64,000 bases of DNA from positions 124,001 through 188,000 of the forward strand of contig NZ_JARXLA010000005.1 in the NCBI RefSeq assembly GCF_029872155.1, given 5' to 3'. Position 1 is the first letter of the stretch. The number at the start of each line of letters is the position of its first letter. The notes below the pieces were generated by a model that was not told the origin of the DNA, ran no database searches, and worked only from the letters and a program-made list of their open reading frames with translations. Shown here piece by piece: positions 52,562 to 60,570 of the stretch. Made by a program: the position numbers and the translations under genes. The DNA is from Hyphomicrobium sp. D-2. GTDB lineage: Bacteria > Pseudomonadota > Alphaproteobacteria > Rhizobiales > Hyphomicrobiaceae.

Positions 52562-52898
52562 CGGCTTCTGTTGAGGCTGTAAGCACTGCGCATCGCGTGC
52601 AGGGCAGTCATGCGTGTTCTGCAAGCGGTGCTGCGGCCGCATGAAGCATCGTATTTGATGCAGGTGAGAATCGGCTCTGATTAGCGTCAGCTGAGGCCGC
52701 TTCCAGGCTCGCAGACAAGTTCAACCTTGCGACTAAACGTATTGGCTGGCCGGTTTCCGTCGTTTTGCCAACTCGTTCTATCGTATGATGTTTTTCGCCT
52801 TTAGAAACATCTGCTCGTTGTTCTGATCCGGCTTGATCTTCACGCCCGGATGCCTACATCACCCCGTGCTGATGACCGCAGGGGGCGAGGCGAACGGC
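52562..52898. other. Intergenic region upstream of cytochrome b561
   Basis: These 337 bases contain no gene I can support. Several AT-rich stretches, including CGTATGATGTTTTTCGCC near 52785-52800, could belong to a promoter, but no clear -35/-10 pair was recognised. Confidence 0.45.
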
Positions 52899-53453
52899 AT
52901 GATGATCCGCGATACGAGCGCAGGCTACGGCGTGCCGACACGGGTGCTCCATTGGGGCATGGCGGTGGCCATACTTGGAATGTACGTGCTCGGCCTCTGG
53001 ATGGTCGATCTCAACTATTACAGCCCCTACTACCAGCTCGCGCCCGACATCCACCGCAGCATCGGCATGGTGCTGCTGACGCTGCTGCTCGGGCGCTTCC
53101 TGTGGCGCATCGTCAACGACAAGCCCGACGACAGTGAGCTGTCGACGATGGAGCGCACCGCTGCCCGCGTCGTGCACTGGGGCTTTTATCCATTGCTGCT
53201 GGCGCTGATGATCAGCGGCTACCTGATGTCGACCGCCGATGGCCGTGCGATCGAGGTGTTCGACTGGTTCAGCGTTCCGGCCATCATTGAGAACAAGGGC
53301 ATGGAGAAGCCGGCCGGTGCCGCGCACGCGCTGCTGGCGCACCTCACCATCCTGCTTGTTATCGTTCACGCCCTGGCGGCGTTGAAACACCAGTTCTACG
53401 ACCGCTCCGGCGTTCTCGGCCGCATGTGGTCTGGTTCATCCAGCAATCGCTGA
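52899..53453 (+). CDS. Cytochrome b561
   Basis: This inner-membrane di-haem b cytochrome (184 residues from the ATG at 52899) has four transmembrane helices. Candidate haem histidines are in RVLHWGMAV, PDIHRSIGMV, RVVHWGFY and VIVHALAALKHQF, in the expected helices. Such proteins pass electrons from ascorbate-like or quinol donors to periplasmic acceptors. Directly downstream (35 bases) is a YceI protein, a pairing seen in many proteobacteria, where cytochrome b561 and YceI are cotranscribed. A longer frame from TTG at 52833 lacks a good ribosome site. Confidence 0.9.
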   Translation: MMIRDTSAGYGVPTRVLHWGMAVAILGMYVLGLWMVDLNYYSPYYQLAPDIHRSIGMVLLTLLLGRFLWRIVNDKPDDSELSTMERTAARVVHWGFYPLLLALMISGYLMSTADGRAIEVFDWFSVPAIIENKGMEKPAGAAHALLAHLTILLVIVHALAALKHQFYDRSGVLGRMWSGSSSNR

Positions 53454-53488
53454 CCCCCATTATCCATTCCAATCCTGAGGAGCTTAGT

Positions 53489-54061
53489 ATGAGACTGACG
53501 ACCGCCACTCTGGCGCTGGTTGCCGCTGTGCTTGCAGCACCGGCCGTGCAGGCCGCCGACTATGTAATCGACACCGCCCGCGCGCACGCCTCCATCAACT
53601 TCCGCATCAAGCATCTGGGCTTCAGCTGGCTGACGGGCCGCTTCGACAAGTTTAACGGCACATTCACTTTTGATGAAGCCAAGCCGGAAGCTTCGAGCGT
53701 GAAGGTCGAGATCGACCCGAGCAGCATCAACACCAACCACGCCGAGCGTGACAATCATCTGCGCGGCAAGGATTTCCTTGATACCTCTGCATTCCCGAAA
53801 GCCTCGTTCGAGAGCACCTCGGTGAAACTGGATGGCGACAAGGCGAAGATTACCGGCAACCTGACCTTGCATGGTGTTACCAAGGAAGTAACGATTGACG
53901 CCACGCGTATCGCCGGCGGACCCGATCCGTGGGGCAATCACCGCGAAGGCTTCACCGGCACCACCAACCTGCGTCTGAAGGATTTCGGCATCAACTTCGA
54001 TCTTGGCCCGGCATCTGAAGTTGTCGAGCTGGCGCTTGAGGTCGAAGGTGTCCGCCAATAG
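53489..54061 (+). CDS. YceI family periplasmic lipid-binding protein
   Basis: YceI is a periplasmic beta-barrel lipocalin-like protein that binds polyisoprenoid or ubiquinone-type lipids. The signal peptide is residues 1-22 (ending VQA) after a GAGGAG ribosome site. Hallmark blocks are ASINFRIKHLGFSWLTGRFDKFNG, HLRGKDFLDTSAFPKASFES and ITGNLTLHGVTKEV. The protein is 190 residues long, normal for the family. Its position behind cytochrome b561 suggests delivery of a quinone-like lipid to that cytochrome, but this is an inference. Confidence 0.93.
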   Translation: MRLTTATLALVAAVLAAPAVQAADYVIDTARAHASINFRIKHLGFSWLTGRFDKFNGTFTFDEAKPEASSVKVEIDPSSINTNHAERDNHLRGKDFLDTSAFPKASFESTSVKLDGDKAKITGNLTLHGVTKEVTIDATRIAGGPDPWGNHREGFTGTTNLRLKDFGINFDLGPASEVVELALEVEGVRQ

Positions 54062-54210
54062 GACACAACGGGCATTGATGTCATAGGTCGTTAACTGCGC
54101 TTGCATTCATTGATGCAAATGCGGGCATCAACTGCCCAACGAACAAACGGATGGTAACCGCCCTCTGTCAGCGTGCACCTCCGAACGCGTGATGTCTGAC
54201 CCGCTTCCCT

Positions 54211-56754
54211 TTGGGGAGGCCGGGACAGGCGTTGTCGCGCGGAGGTGTACTGCTGTGGGAGGGTACGTTGGTAAGCGCGCCGACGTCCAAATCAGACGGG
54301 TGGGGGGACGGTGTTGGCATAGCCAACGGCGTCAACGGTAGCTCGCGCCGTCTGACACAGAGTTTGCTTGAGCAGGACGTTCGCAGCGAGAAGGCGATCG
54401 CCTGTGCGCAAGGTGGCCTGGCCATCTTTATCCTTCTGCTGAATACATTCGGTTTGCGTAACGGTCTGCCCGATCTCAACGGCTGGCTTGCGCTGGCGTT
54501 GGGCGCACTGGTCGCGACATCTGCGGCGCGCTGGTATTTGGTTCGCGCCGGACGCCTGCCCGAGCGCCGTCTCGATATTCTGACGATGCTCGACGTCATT
54601 ATCGTGCTGGCGGCGATCTGGAGCTATCAGTTCGTATTTGATCATCCGGCCAGTGGGATCTTGAAGGCGCCGACCTTCGTCATGCTGCTGGTTCTCATCG
54701 GCGTGCGCGCGCTGCGGTTCCATCCGCGCCCGATTGCCGTTGCCGGCGCATCTGCAGTCGTTGGCTGGAGCGCGCTGGTGCTTGGCGTGGTGATGGCCGA
54801 CGGGTTGCCGTCCGTCACCGGCGATTACCGCTATCATCTGACCTCGTTTGAAGTGCTTCCAGCGGCGGAGGTTGAGCGCATTGTTGCCTTGGCCGCGCTG
54901 ACGTTTGTGCTGGCGCTTGGTGCCTGTGCAGCGCGCGGATTGCTGGGCCGTTCTGCGCATATGACCGACTATGGCGAAGCGCTGGATTCGGCGCGTCACC
55001 ACCTGCGCGAATCCGTGCAGGCCCGCGAGGAAGCTGAGGCAGCGTTCGACGCGTTGGCGACGCGGGATGTCGAGATCAGCGAACAGAACCGGATGTTCAC
55101 GACGGCCTTGGATAACATGTCCCAGGGCCTTTGCATGTTTGACAGTGAGCAGAAGCTGCTCGTCTGCAATCATCGGTATCTTGAGATTTACGACCTGCCG
55201 AAACGGCTGGCGCGGCGCGGCACCAGTTTCCGCGATATCATTGAAAGCCGCATAAAAGCCGGCAATTTCCCGGGCGGGAATGCTGACACGTATCTCGTCG
55301 AGCGGCTCGCTTCAGTGCGCGAACCGGTGCGTAACACGCAGCTGCATGAGTTGCAGGATGGGCGGATCATAGCCATCACGCACCAGCCCATGGAAGGCGG
55401 CGGCTGGCTTGCAACGCACGATGACGTTACGCAGCTGCGGCGCATCGAGGCCAAGCTTTCCTATATGGCACGTCACGATGCGCTGACGGATCTTCCCAAC
55501 CGCACACAACTCAAGGAACGGCTGGAGCAGCTTCTGCCCGTTTCCGACGGACGCAATCTGGTCGTGGCTGTCGTTGAAGTCGACCGCTTCAAGGAGATCA
55601 ACGAAACGCTAGGTCCATCGGTTGGCGATGTGCTGTTGCAGGGCGTGGCCCAGCGACTGCTCCGCCGTATGGAAGCGGCGGAAATCGTGGCCCGCATCGG
55701 TGCGGACGAGTTCGTTATCCTGCAGTGTGTCGACGACGCCAATGAAGTCGATAATATCGCTACGCAGGCGCAGTCCGTGCTCGGCACTTCGTTCGACATC
55801 GAAGGACATTCTCTGACGATCACGGTAAGCGCAGGCGTTGCGGTTGCGCCGGCCGATGGCGAAACCGCTGATGATGTGTTGAAGCGCGCTGAACTCGCGC
55901 TGGGCCGTGCCAAGGAAGATGGGCTCGGCAATATCCGCTTCTTCGAACATGAGCTGGATGGGCGCATGCGCGCGCGCCATAAGCTTGAGCAGGATATGCG
56001 CATTGCTCTGCGTGAAGGGCAGTTCGAACTCTATTATCAGCCGCAGATAAATCTGGCCGATGGCAACATCGCGGGCTTTGAAGCCTTGCTGCGCTGGCAG
56101 CACCCAGAGCGCGGCTTCATTTCGCCATCGGAGTTTATCGCCGTGGCCGAAGATTGCGGTCTGATTGTACAACTGGGCGACTGGGCGTTGCGGCGGGCGT
56201 GTGAAGAAGCCGCAAGCTGGGCACAGCCCAAACGCGTTGCAGTGAACCTGTCCGTAGCTCAGTTCCGATCAGGCTGCGTGCGTCAGTCGGTAATATCCGC
56301 GCTCGGTTCATCCGGGCTGCCGCCGAACCGGCTGGAGCTGGAAATCACTGAATCGGTGTTGATGCAGGAGGGAACCGAAGTTCCCGCCGTGCTCGGCAAG
56401 CTTCAGGACATCGGCATCGACATTGCGCTGGATGATTTTGGCACCGGTTATTCGTCGCTCAGCTATTTGACACGGATGCGCTTCGACAAAATCAAGATCG
56501 ACAAGCACTTCATAAGCGGTGCCGGACAGGAGCTTGATAGCGCGCTGGCCATTCTGCGATCGGTTGTGGCGCTATCTCAGAGCTTGCACATCAAGACTGT
56601 TGTTGAAGGTGTGGAGACGGCCGAGCAGCTTGCAATGGTGAAGAGCGAAGGCTGCACAGAGGCACAGGGCTTCTATGTCGGGCGCCCCATGCCGGCGCAG
56701 CAGGTTGCGGCGTTGCTGTCGCGGGAAACATCTGGCCGCAAAATGGTATCGTGA
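54211..56754 (+). CDS. Membrane PAS-GGDEF-EAL cyclic di-GMP protein, degenerate GGDEF
   Basis: The protein has about five transmembrane helices (about 65-250), a coiled linker, a PAS-type domain (about 295-400), a GGDEF domain and an EAL domain. The GGDEF motif is degraded to GADEF (497-501), so cyclase activity is doubtful. The EAL domain has the full phosphodiesterase set: EALLRW (E624), NLSVAQF, ITESVL, DDFGTGYSS, KIDKHF, EGVET and TEAQGF. The likely net effect is cyclic di-GMP hydrolysis, possibly tuned by GTP on the degenerate domain. The first in-frame start is TTG at 54211; TTG at 54268 with GGAGGG upstream may be the real one. Confidence 0.9.
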   Translation: MGRPGQALSRGGVLLWEGTLVSAPTSKSDGWGDGVGIANGVNGSSRRLTQSLLEQDVRSEKAIACAQGGLAIFILLLNTFGLRNGLPDLNGWLALALGALVATSAARWYLVRAGRLPERRLDILTMLDVIIVLAAIWSYQFVFDHPASGILKAPTFVMLLVLIGVRALRFHPRPIAVAGASAVVGWSALVLGVVMADGLPSVTGDYRYHLTSFEVLPAAEVERIVALAALTFVLALGACAARGLLGRSAHMTDYGEALDSARHHLRESVQAREEAEAAFDALATRDVEISEQNRMFTTALDNMSQGLCMFDSEQKLLVCNHRYLEIYDLPKRLARRGTSFRDIIESRIKAGNFPGGNADTYLVERLASVREPVRNTQLHELQDGRIIAITHQPMEGGGWLATHDDVTQLRRIEAKLSYMARHDALTDLPNRTQLKERLEQLLPVSDGRNLVVAVVEVDRFKEINETLGPSVGDVLLQGVAQRLLRRMEAAEIVARIGADEFVILQCVDDANEVDNIATQAQSVLGTSFDIEGHSLTITVSAGVAVAPADGETADDVLKRAELALGRAKEDGLGNIRFFEHELDGRMRARHKLEQDMRIALREGQFELYYQPQINLADGNIAGFEALLRWQHPERGFISPSEFIAVAEDCGLIVQLGDWALRRACEEAASWAQPKRVAVNLSVAQFRSGCVRQSVISALGSSGLPPNRLELEITESVLMQEGTEVPAVLGKLQDIGIDIALDDFGTGYSSLSYLTRMRFDKIKIDKHFISGAGQELDSALAILRSVVALSQSLHIKTVVEGVETAEQLAMVKSEGCTEAQGFYVGRPMPAQQVAALLSRETSGRKMVS

Positions 56755-56774
56755 GATACATGCGGGGCTGAAAG

Positions 56775-56797
56775 CTGAGGCCTGTTTAGGCCCTCAG
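56775..56797. terminator. Weak bidirectional hairpin
   Basis: CTGAGGCCT and AGGCCCTCAG pair with one bulged base around a four-base loop, between the c-di-GMP gene and the convergent small secreted gene. The flanking T-runs are short, so its terminator role is uncertain. Confidence 0.4.
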
Positions 56798-56824
56798 ATT
56801 CAGTCGGACGTCTGGTTGTCTGGG

Positions 56825-57052
56825 CTATTGTTCCAGCGACGCCGGTGGCCAGGGCCAAGCTTCTTCGTAGCCGCCCTCAGGCTCAAGGAAGAAAAAATCA
56901 ATGCCGATGGGCAGCACTTCAGGATCACCGACAGGGCGCACCGTCTGCTGCTCGCTGTAATCTGATGGTGGCGATCGATATAGCGTTTCGCCATGGGAGC
57001 TGGCGGCCAGAAGCGGGACAAAGACAAGCGCCAATACGCCGACGCGAGACAT
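56825..57052 (-). CDS. Small secreted protein of unknown function
   Basis: The 75-residue frame begins with a signal peptide (MSRVGVLALVFVPLLAASSHG) and is preceded by a GGAG site. The mature part is acidic, with Pro, Glu and a run of aromatics (IDFFFLEPEGGYEEAWPWPP). I recognise no family. The ribosome site, signal peptide and convergent arrangement with a hairpin make it a credible short gene, and it does not overlap a longer conserved gene. Confidence 0.6.
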   Translation of the reverse strand: MSRVGVLALVFVPLLAASSHGETLYRSPPSDYSEQQTVRPVGDPEVLPIGIDFFFLEPEGGYEEAWPWPPASLEQ

Positions 57053-57244
57053 GGATCATCTCCAGAATGGACGAGATGCATAGTGCATGTCCGCGCTTAA
57101 GGAAGGCTCGGCGCTATGTGTTCGAGTTGAAGCAAATAGCGAACAGTGCCGTTCCGCTGAATCGCGAAGCGCTTTACTATCGGCCATGGAATGCGAAGCA
57201 TGGCCACGTCAGGCCGTGGCGAATAAATGATCGATGAGGAGACC

Positions 57245-57976
57245 ATGGCGGAAACGGCGCAACGGGGCACGAGTGTGCCGGACGAAGAAGCCCTGGTGAT
57301 TTTTCAGAACCAGTGGGACGTTTATCGCAAGTTCCTGCAGCACGATTATCTGTCCAACGGTGTTGCATGCAGCGTGTTGCAGCGCTTCCTTACCAAGGAC
57401 ATAGCGCGTCCGTTTCATTTCATAGATCTTGCATGCGGCGATGCCAGCGGCATTGCTAAAGTGCTGCGTGATGCGCCGGTTGAAAGCTATCTCGGCGTTG
57501 ATCTGTCTGCGCCTGCGCTTGCTTTGGCAGCTGACAATCTGGCCGCAGTCAATGCGCCGGTCACGCTGACAGAGGCGGACTTTTCAACTGTGCTGCAGGG
57601 GCTGGAGCAGCCGGCCGACATCGTCTGGATCAGTCTGTCGCTGCACCATCTGGAAACGGACGGAAAGCTTGAGTTCATGCGCGGCGTAAAACGCGCGCTG
57701 GCTCCGCAGGGTGCGTTCCTGGCCTACGAGCCGACCTGCCGCGATGGCGAAACGCGGCCGGCATACCTTGAGCGCTTCGATGAGATCTGCCGGCGGGAAT
57801 GGACTGCGCTCACCGCGCATGAATACGCCGAGGCGATACATCATGTGCGAACCTGCGATCTGCAGGAGACAGCCACACAATGGTTGGAGCTAGGGCGGGA
57901 AGCGGGTTTTGCTTCGGCTGCGGAGCTTTATCGCTCGCCTGACGATCTGTTCCGCTTGTTCCTCTATCGGCACTAG
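57245..57976 (+). CDS. Class I SAM-dependent methyltransferase
   Basis: The 243-residue protein has a Rossmann methyltransferase fold: motif I FIDLACGDASGIAKVL, the acidic strand end SYLGVDLSAPAL, and the motif IV-V region PADIVWISLSLHHLE with LAPQGAFLAYEP. The acceptor is unknown, and the N-terminal QNQWDVYRKFLQHDYL resembles small-molecule methyltransferases. The ATG at 57245 has GAGGAG directly upstream (GAGGAGACC-ATG); an alternative ATG lies at 57227. It is a single gene followed by a strong terminator. Confidence 0.85.
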   Translation: MAETAQRGTSVPDEEALVIFQNQWDVYRKFLQHDYLSNGVACSVLQRFLTKDIARPFHFIDLACGDASGIAKVLRDAPVESYLGVDLSAPALALAADNLAAVNAPVTLTEADFSTVLQGLEQPADIVWISLSLHHLETDGKLEFMRGVKRALAPQGAFLAYEPTCRDGETRPAYLERFDEICRREWTALTAHEYAEAIHHVRTCDLQETATQWLELGREAGFASAAELYRSPDDLFRLFLYRH

Positions 57977-58027
57977 GCTGCCGATCTGAATTGCGGGCGA
58001 CATGCGCAACAAAGACGCCTGCACAAC

Positions 58028-58056
58028 AAAAAAGGGACGCTGAAAGCGTCCCTTTT
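58028..58056. terminator. Bidirectional terminator
   Basis: An 11-bp stem (58030-58040 with 58046-58056), with a TGAAA loop, is flanked by A-runs on the left and T4 on the right. It serves the methyltransferase on the plus strand and the small basic gene on the minus strand. Confidence 0.85.
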
Positions 58057-58094
58057 GAAATCCGTCATTGCTGATAAGTCGGTTTTCCGACCGA

Positions 58095-58274
58095 TCAGGC
58101 CTGGGCGGAAGCCGCCGCGGCACCGCGACGCAGGCCGGCCAGCTTCTTCAGGCGCGTGCGGCCACCGGCAGTGTTGCCCTGGGTCCGCGTGATCGTGGCG
58201 CGCGGAATAGCCCGGCGTGCCTTTTTCTTGCGGGTTTCAACGTTGCGGAGGCTGCGTTTGCTGCTGCTGCTCAT
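58095..58274 (-). CDS. Small basic protein of unknown function
   Basis: The 59-residue frame from ATG 58274 is strikingly basic (SSKRSLRNVETRKKKARRAI, then RTRLKKLAGLRRGAA), with no Trp or Cys. It resembles a ribosome-associated or DNA-binding small protein in composition but matches no ribosomal protein I know. The terminator at 58028-58056 lies 38 bases past its stop, which supports transcription of this strand. The ribosome site is weak (GGTGAA). Taken together it is a moderately supported gene. Confidence 0.55.
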   Translation of the reverse strand: MSSSSKRSLRNVETRKKKARRAIPRATITRTQGNTAGGRTRLKKLAGLRRGAAAASAQA

Positions 58275-58543
58275 GGCGTTCACCGAATTGGGGCGCGCGC
58301 GCCCTTCACAGAATTGGATTAACGCTCTCGGAGCCGGTACGGCCATTCAAGCGTGAAGGGCGCTTCCTAGGTCATCTTTCGCCCTGACGCAAGGGCTGCC
58401 GCCGAATTGGGCGACATAAAACTGCAACATGAGTCCCTTAGCCGGACGCCAACGCCCCCCCGCATTCCAGCCCATGGCTTTGGGCGCGGCGGGGCCAATG
58501 GGATCAGCCTGCGGGCTTTGATTAACGGCGAGGATCGAACAGC

Positions 58544-59806
58544 ATGGCTGTGGGTGAGGATGCCGTCGCGCGCGGTGACAATGGACTGCGGCGTGGACGC
58601 AACCAGCGGCTGCGGCAGGCGGTGCATCGCCACCGCGCTGTAACGCGGCAGGGCCTTCAGGAACGTCTCTTCACGCTGGCGTTCAGCGGTCTCGTCTACC
58701 CCCAGATCTGGGAAGATCCGATTGTCGATCTCGAAGCGCTCAATCTGCGCGAGGACGAGCATCTGGTCGCGATTGCTTCGGGCGGATGCAACGTATTCAG
58801 CTATCTGGCCACCGTACCGGTGCTGGTAACGGCGATCGATCTCAATCCGGCGCATGTTGCCCTCAACCGGCTGAAGCTCGCCGCGTTGCGCTATCTGCCG
58901 GACTATGACGCTTTCCGCAGCTTCTTCGTTGATGCCGATAGCAAAGACAACGTCGAGGCATACTTCGACTATCTGCGCGACCACCTTGATCCGCAGACGC
59001 GGAAATATTGGGAATCGCGCGATCGGCTGGGGCGTCAGCGCATCGGCTATTTCGCCACCAACTTTTACCGGCACGGCCTGCTGGGTAACTTCATCGCGGC
59101 CGGGCACAAGCTCGCGCGACTGCACGGCAAAGATCCGCGCCGGGTACTGGAAGCCAAATCGATGGCGGAGCAACGCACGTTGTTCGACAGCGAATTGGCG
59201 CCGCTGTTCGAGAAGCGCCATATCCGCTGGCTGCTGAACAAGCCATCGGCGCTGTTCGGGCTGGGCATTCCACCGTCGCAGTTCGATGCGCTGAAGGGCG
59301 GCGCCGACAGCATGGCGGATGTGTTGCGCGCACGGCTGGAGCGCTTGGCGTGCGGCTTCGACCTGAAGGAAAACTACTTTGCATGGCAGGCCTTCGGCCG
59401 CCGCTATTCGACGGCTACCGATGCACCGTTGCCGCCCTATCTGCATCGGCAGGGCTTTGAAAAGCTGCGCCGCCGCGCATCGGATCTCAACGTCGTGCAT
59501 GCCTCGTTCACCGAGCATCTGGCGGCGTCTCCTGCCGCTTCATGCGATGCTTATGTGCTGCTCGATGCGCAGGACTGGATGACGGACGAGCAACTCGGCG
59601 CGCTGTGGAGTGAGATCGTGCGCACCGGACGCCCGGGCGCCCGTGTGATCTTCCGCACCGCTGGCGAAGAAACCATCCTGCCGGGCCGCGTGCCCGACGC
59701 AATTCTTTCGCGCTTCAGCTACGACCGCGATTATGGCCGTACACTGACGGAAAAGGATCGCTCGTCGATCTACGGCGGCTTCCACCTTTATACGCTCAAC
59801 GCCTGA
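58544..59806 (+). CDS. btaA: BtaA, S-adenosylmethionine:diacylglycerol 3-amino-3-carboxypropyl transferase
   Basis: BtaA makes diacylglyceryl-homoserine, the first step to the betaine lipid DGTS. Its DUF3419 signatures are YPQIWEDPIVDLEALNL, the SAM site VAIASGGCNVFSYL, AIDLNPAHVALNRLKLAAL, GRQRIGYFATNFYRHGLLG and LFGLGIPPSQFDAL. Its 420 residues match the family. btaB follows 10 bases downstream, so the two form one operon. Betaine lipids replace phospholipids under phosphate limitation in this order, yet I found no clear Pho box upstream. Membrane association is expected because the substrate is lipid. Confidence 0.93.
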   Translation: MAVGEDAVARGDNGLRRGRNQRLRQAVHRHRAVTRQGLQERLFTLAFSGLVYPQIWEDPIVDLEALNLREDEHLVAIASGGCNVFSYLATVPVLVTAIDLNPAHVALNRLKLAALRYLPDYDAFRSFFVDADSKDNVEAYFDYLRDHLDPQTRKYWESRDRLGRQRIGYFATNFYRHGLLGNFIAAGHKLARLHGKDPRRVLEAKSMAEQRTLFDSELAPLFEKRHIRWLLNKPSALFGLGIPPSQFDALKGGADSMADVLRARLERLACGFDLKENYFAWQAFGRRYSTATDAPLPPYLHRQGFEKLRRRASDLNVVHASFTEHLAASPAASCDAYVLLDAQDWMTDEQLGALWSEIVRTGRPGARVIFRTAGEETILPGRVPDAILSRFSYDRDYGRTLTEKDRSSIYGGFHLYTLNA

Positions 59807-59816
59807 GGAGCAGCGC

Positions 59817-60485
59817 GTGGCTCAGCCGGCTTCGGGATCATCCGCCAGTGCGCACATGGATGCCATCTACCGGCGCCAGCGCTACATCTACGATGCGACG
59901 CGCAAATATTATCTGCTGGGGCGCGATCGCCTGATCGGCGAATTGCGCCCGCCAGCCGATGGCGCAGTGCTGGAAGTGGCGTGCGGTACCGGCCGCAATC
60001 TCATCGCGGCAGCCCGCGCCTATCCCGACGCGCGGTTCTATGGCTTCGACATTTCCGCGGCGATGCTGGAGACGGCGCAAGCTTCCATCAACGGCGCTGG
60101 GCTCGATGGCCGCATCCAGATTGCGCACGGGGATGCAACCAGCTTTTCCGCCGTTGAACTGTTCGGCGTCGAGGCGTTCGATCGCATCTTCATTTCGTAT
60201 GCGGTGTCGATGATTCCGCCGTGGCGTGAAGCGTTGCAGCAGGCATTGCATGCGCTGGCGCCGGGCGGCCAGTTATTGCTGGTGGATTTTGGCGATCAGG
60301 CTGGGTTGCCGGGCTGGTTCAAGCGCGGTTTGCGGCGTTGGCTGGCACACTTTTCAGTTACGCCGCGCGATGCGCTGGCCGATGAGCTCGCCCGCATCGC
60401 CGCTAAGTCGGGATTCAGCGTGCAGTGTAACCAGCTCTATCGCGGCTATGCGGTTTACGCCGTCATCAGCAAAGATCCGGCTTAA
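59817..60485 (+). CDS. btaB: BtaB, diacylglyceryl-homoserine N-methyltransferase
   Basis: BtaB trimethylates diacylglyceryl-homoserine to the betaine lipid DGTS using SAM. The N-terminal HMDAIYRRQRYIYDATRKYY is diagnostic for BtaB, followed by motif I VLEVACGTGRNLI, FYGFDISAAMLETAQ and a C-terminal LVDFGDQAGLPGWF-type block. Start is GTG after the GAGGAGC at the btaA end. The length of 222 residues is normal. It completes a two-gene DGTS operon. Confidence 0.93.
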   Translation: MAQPASGSSASAHMDAIYRRQRYIYDATRKYYLLGRDRLIGELRPPADGAVLEVACGTGRNLIAAARAYPDARFYGFDISAAMLETAQASINGAGLDGRIQIAHGDATSFSAVELFGVEAFDRIFISYAVSMIPPWREALQQALHALAPGGQLLLVDFGDQAGLPGWFKRGLRRWLAHFSVTPRDALADELARIAAKSGFSVQCNQLYRGYAVYAVISKDPA

Positions 60486-60570
60486 GCCGCAGCACACCGA
60501 CAACATGCGTCATCCGTTGCGCCGTTGCAGTTGAAGCTGTGCTGGGCAGATGCCGCTTGGATGCCGCGGG

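Noticed and set aside
52785-52800. AT-rich stretch before cytochrome b561 as a promoter
   Set aside because: I could not identify paired -35 and -10 boxes with proper spacing, so I left it as part of the intergenic description.
58367-59518. Long minus-strand frame of 383 residues over btaA
   Set aside because: It is a shadow of btaA, whose domain signatures and neighbour btaB are unmistakable. The shadow has no recognisable fold or ribosome site.
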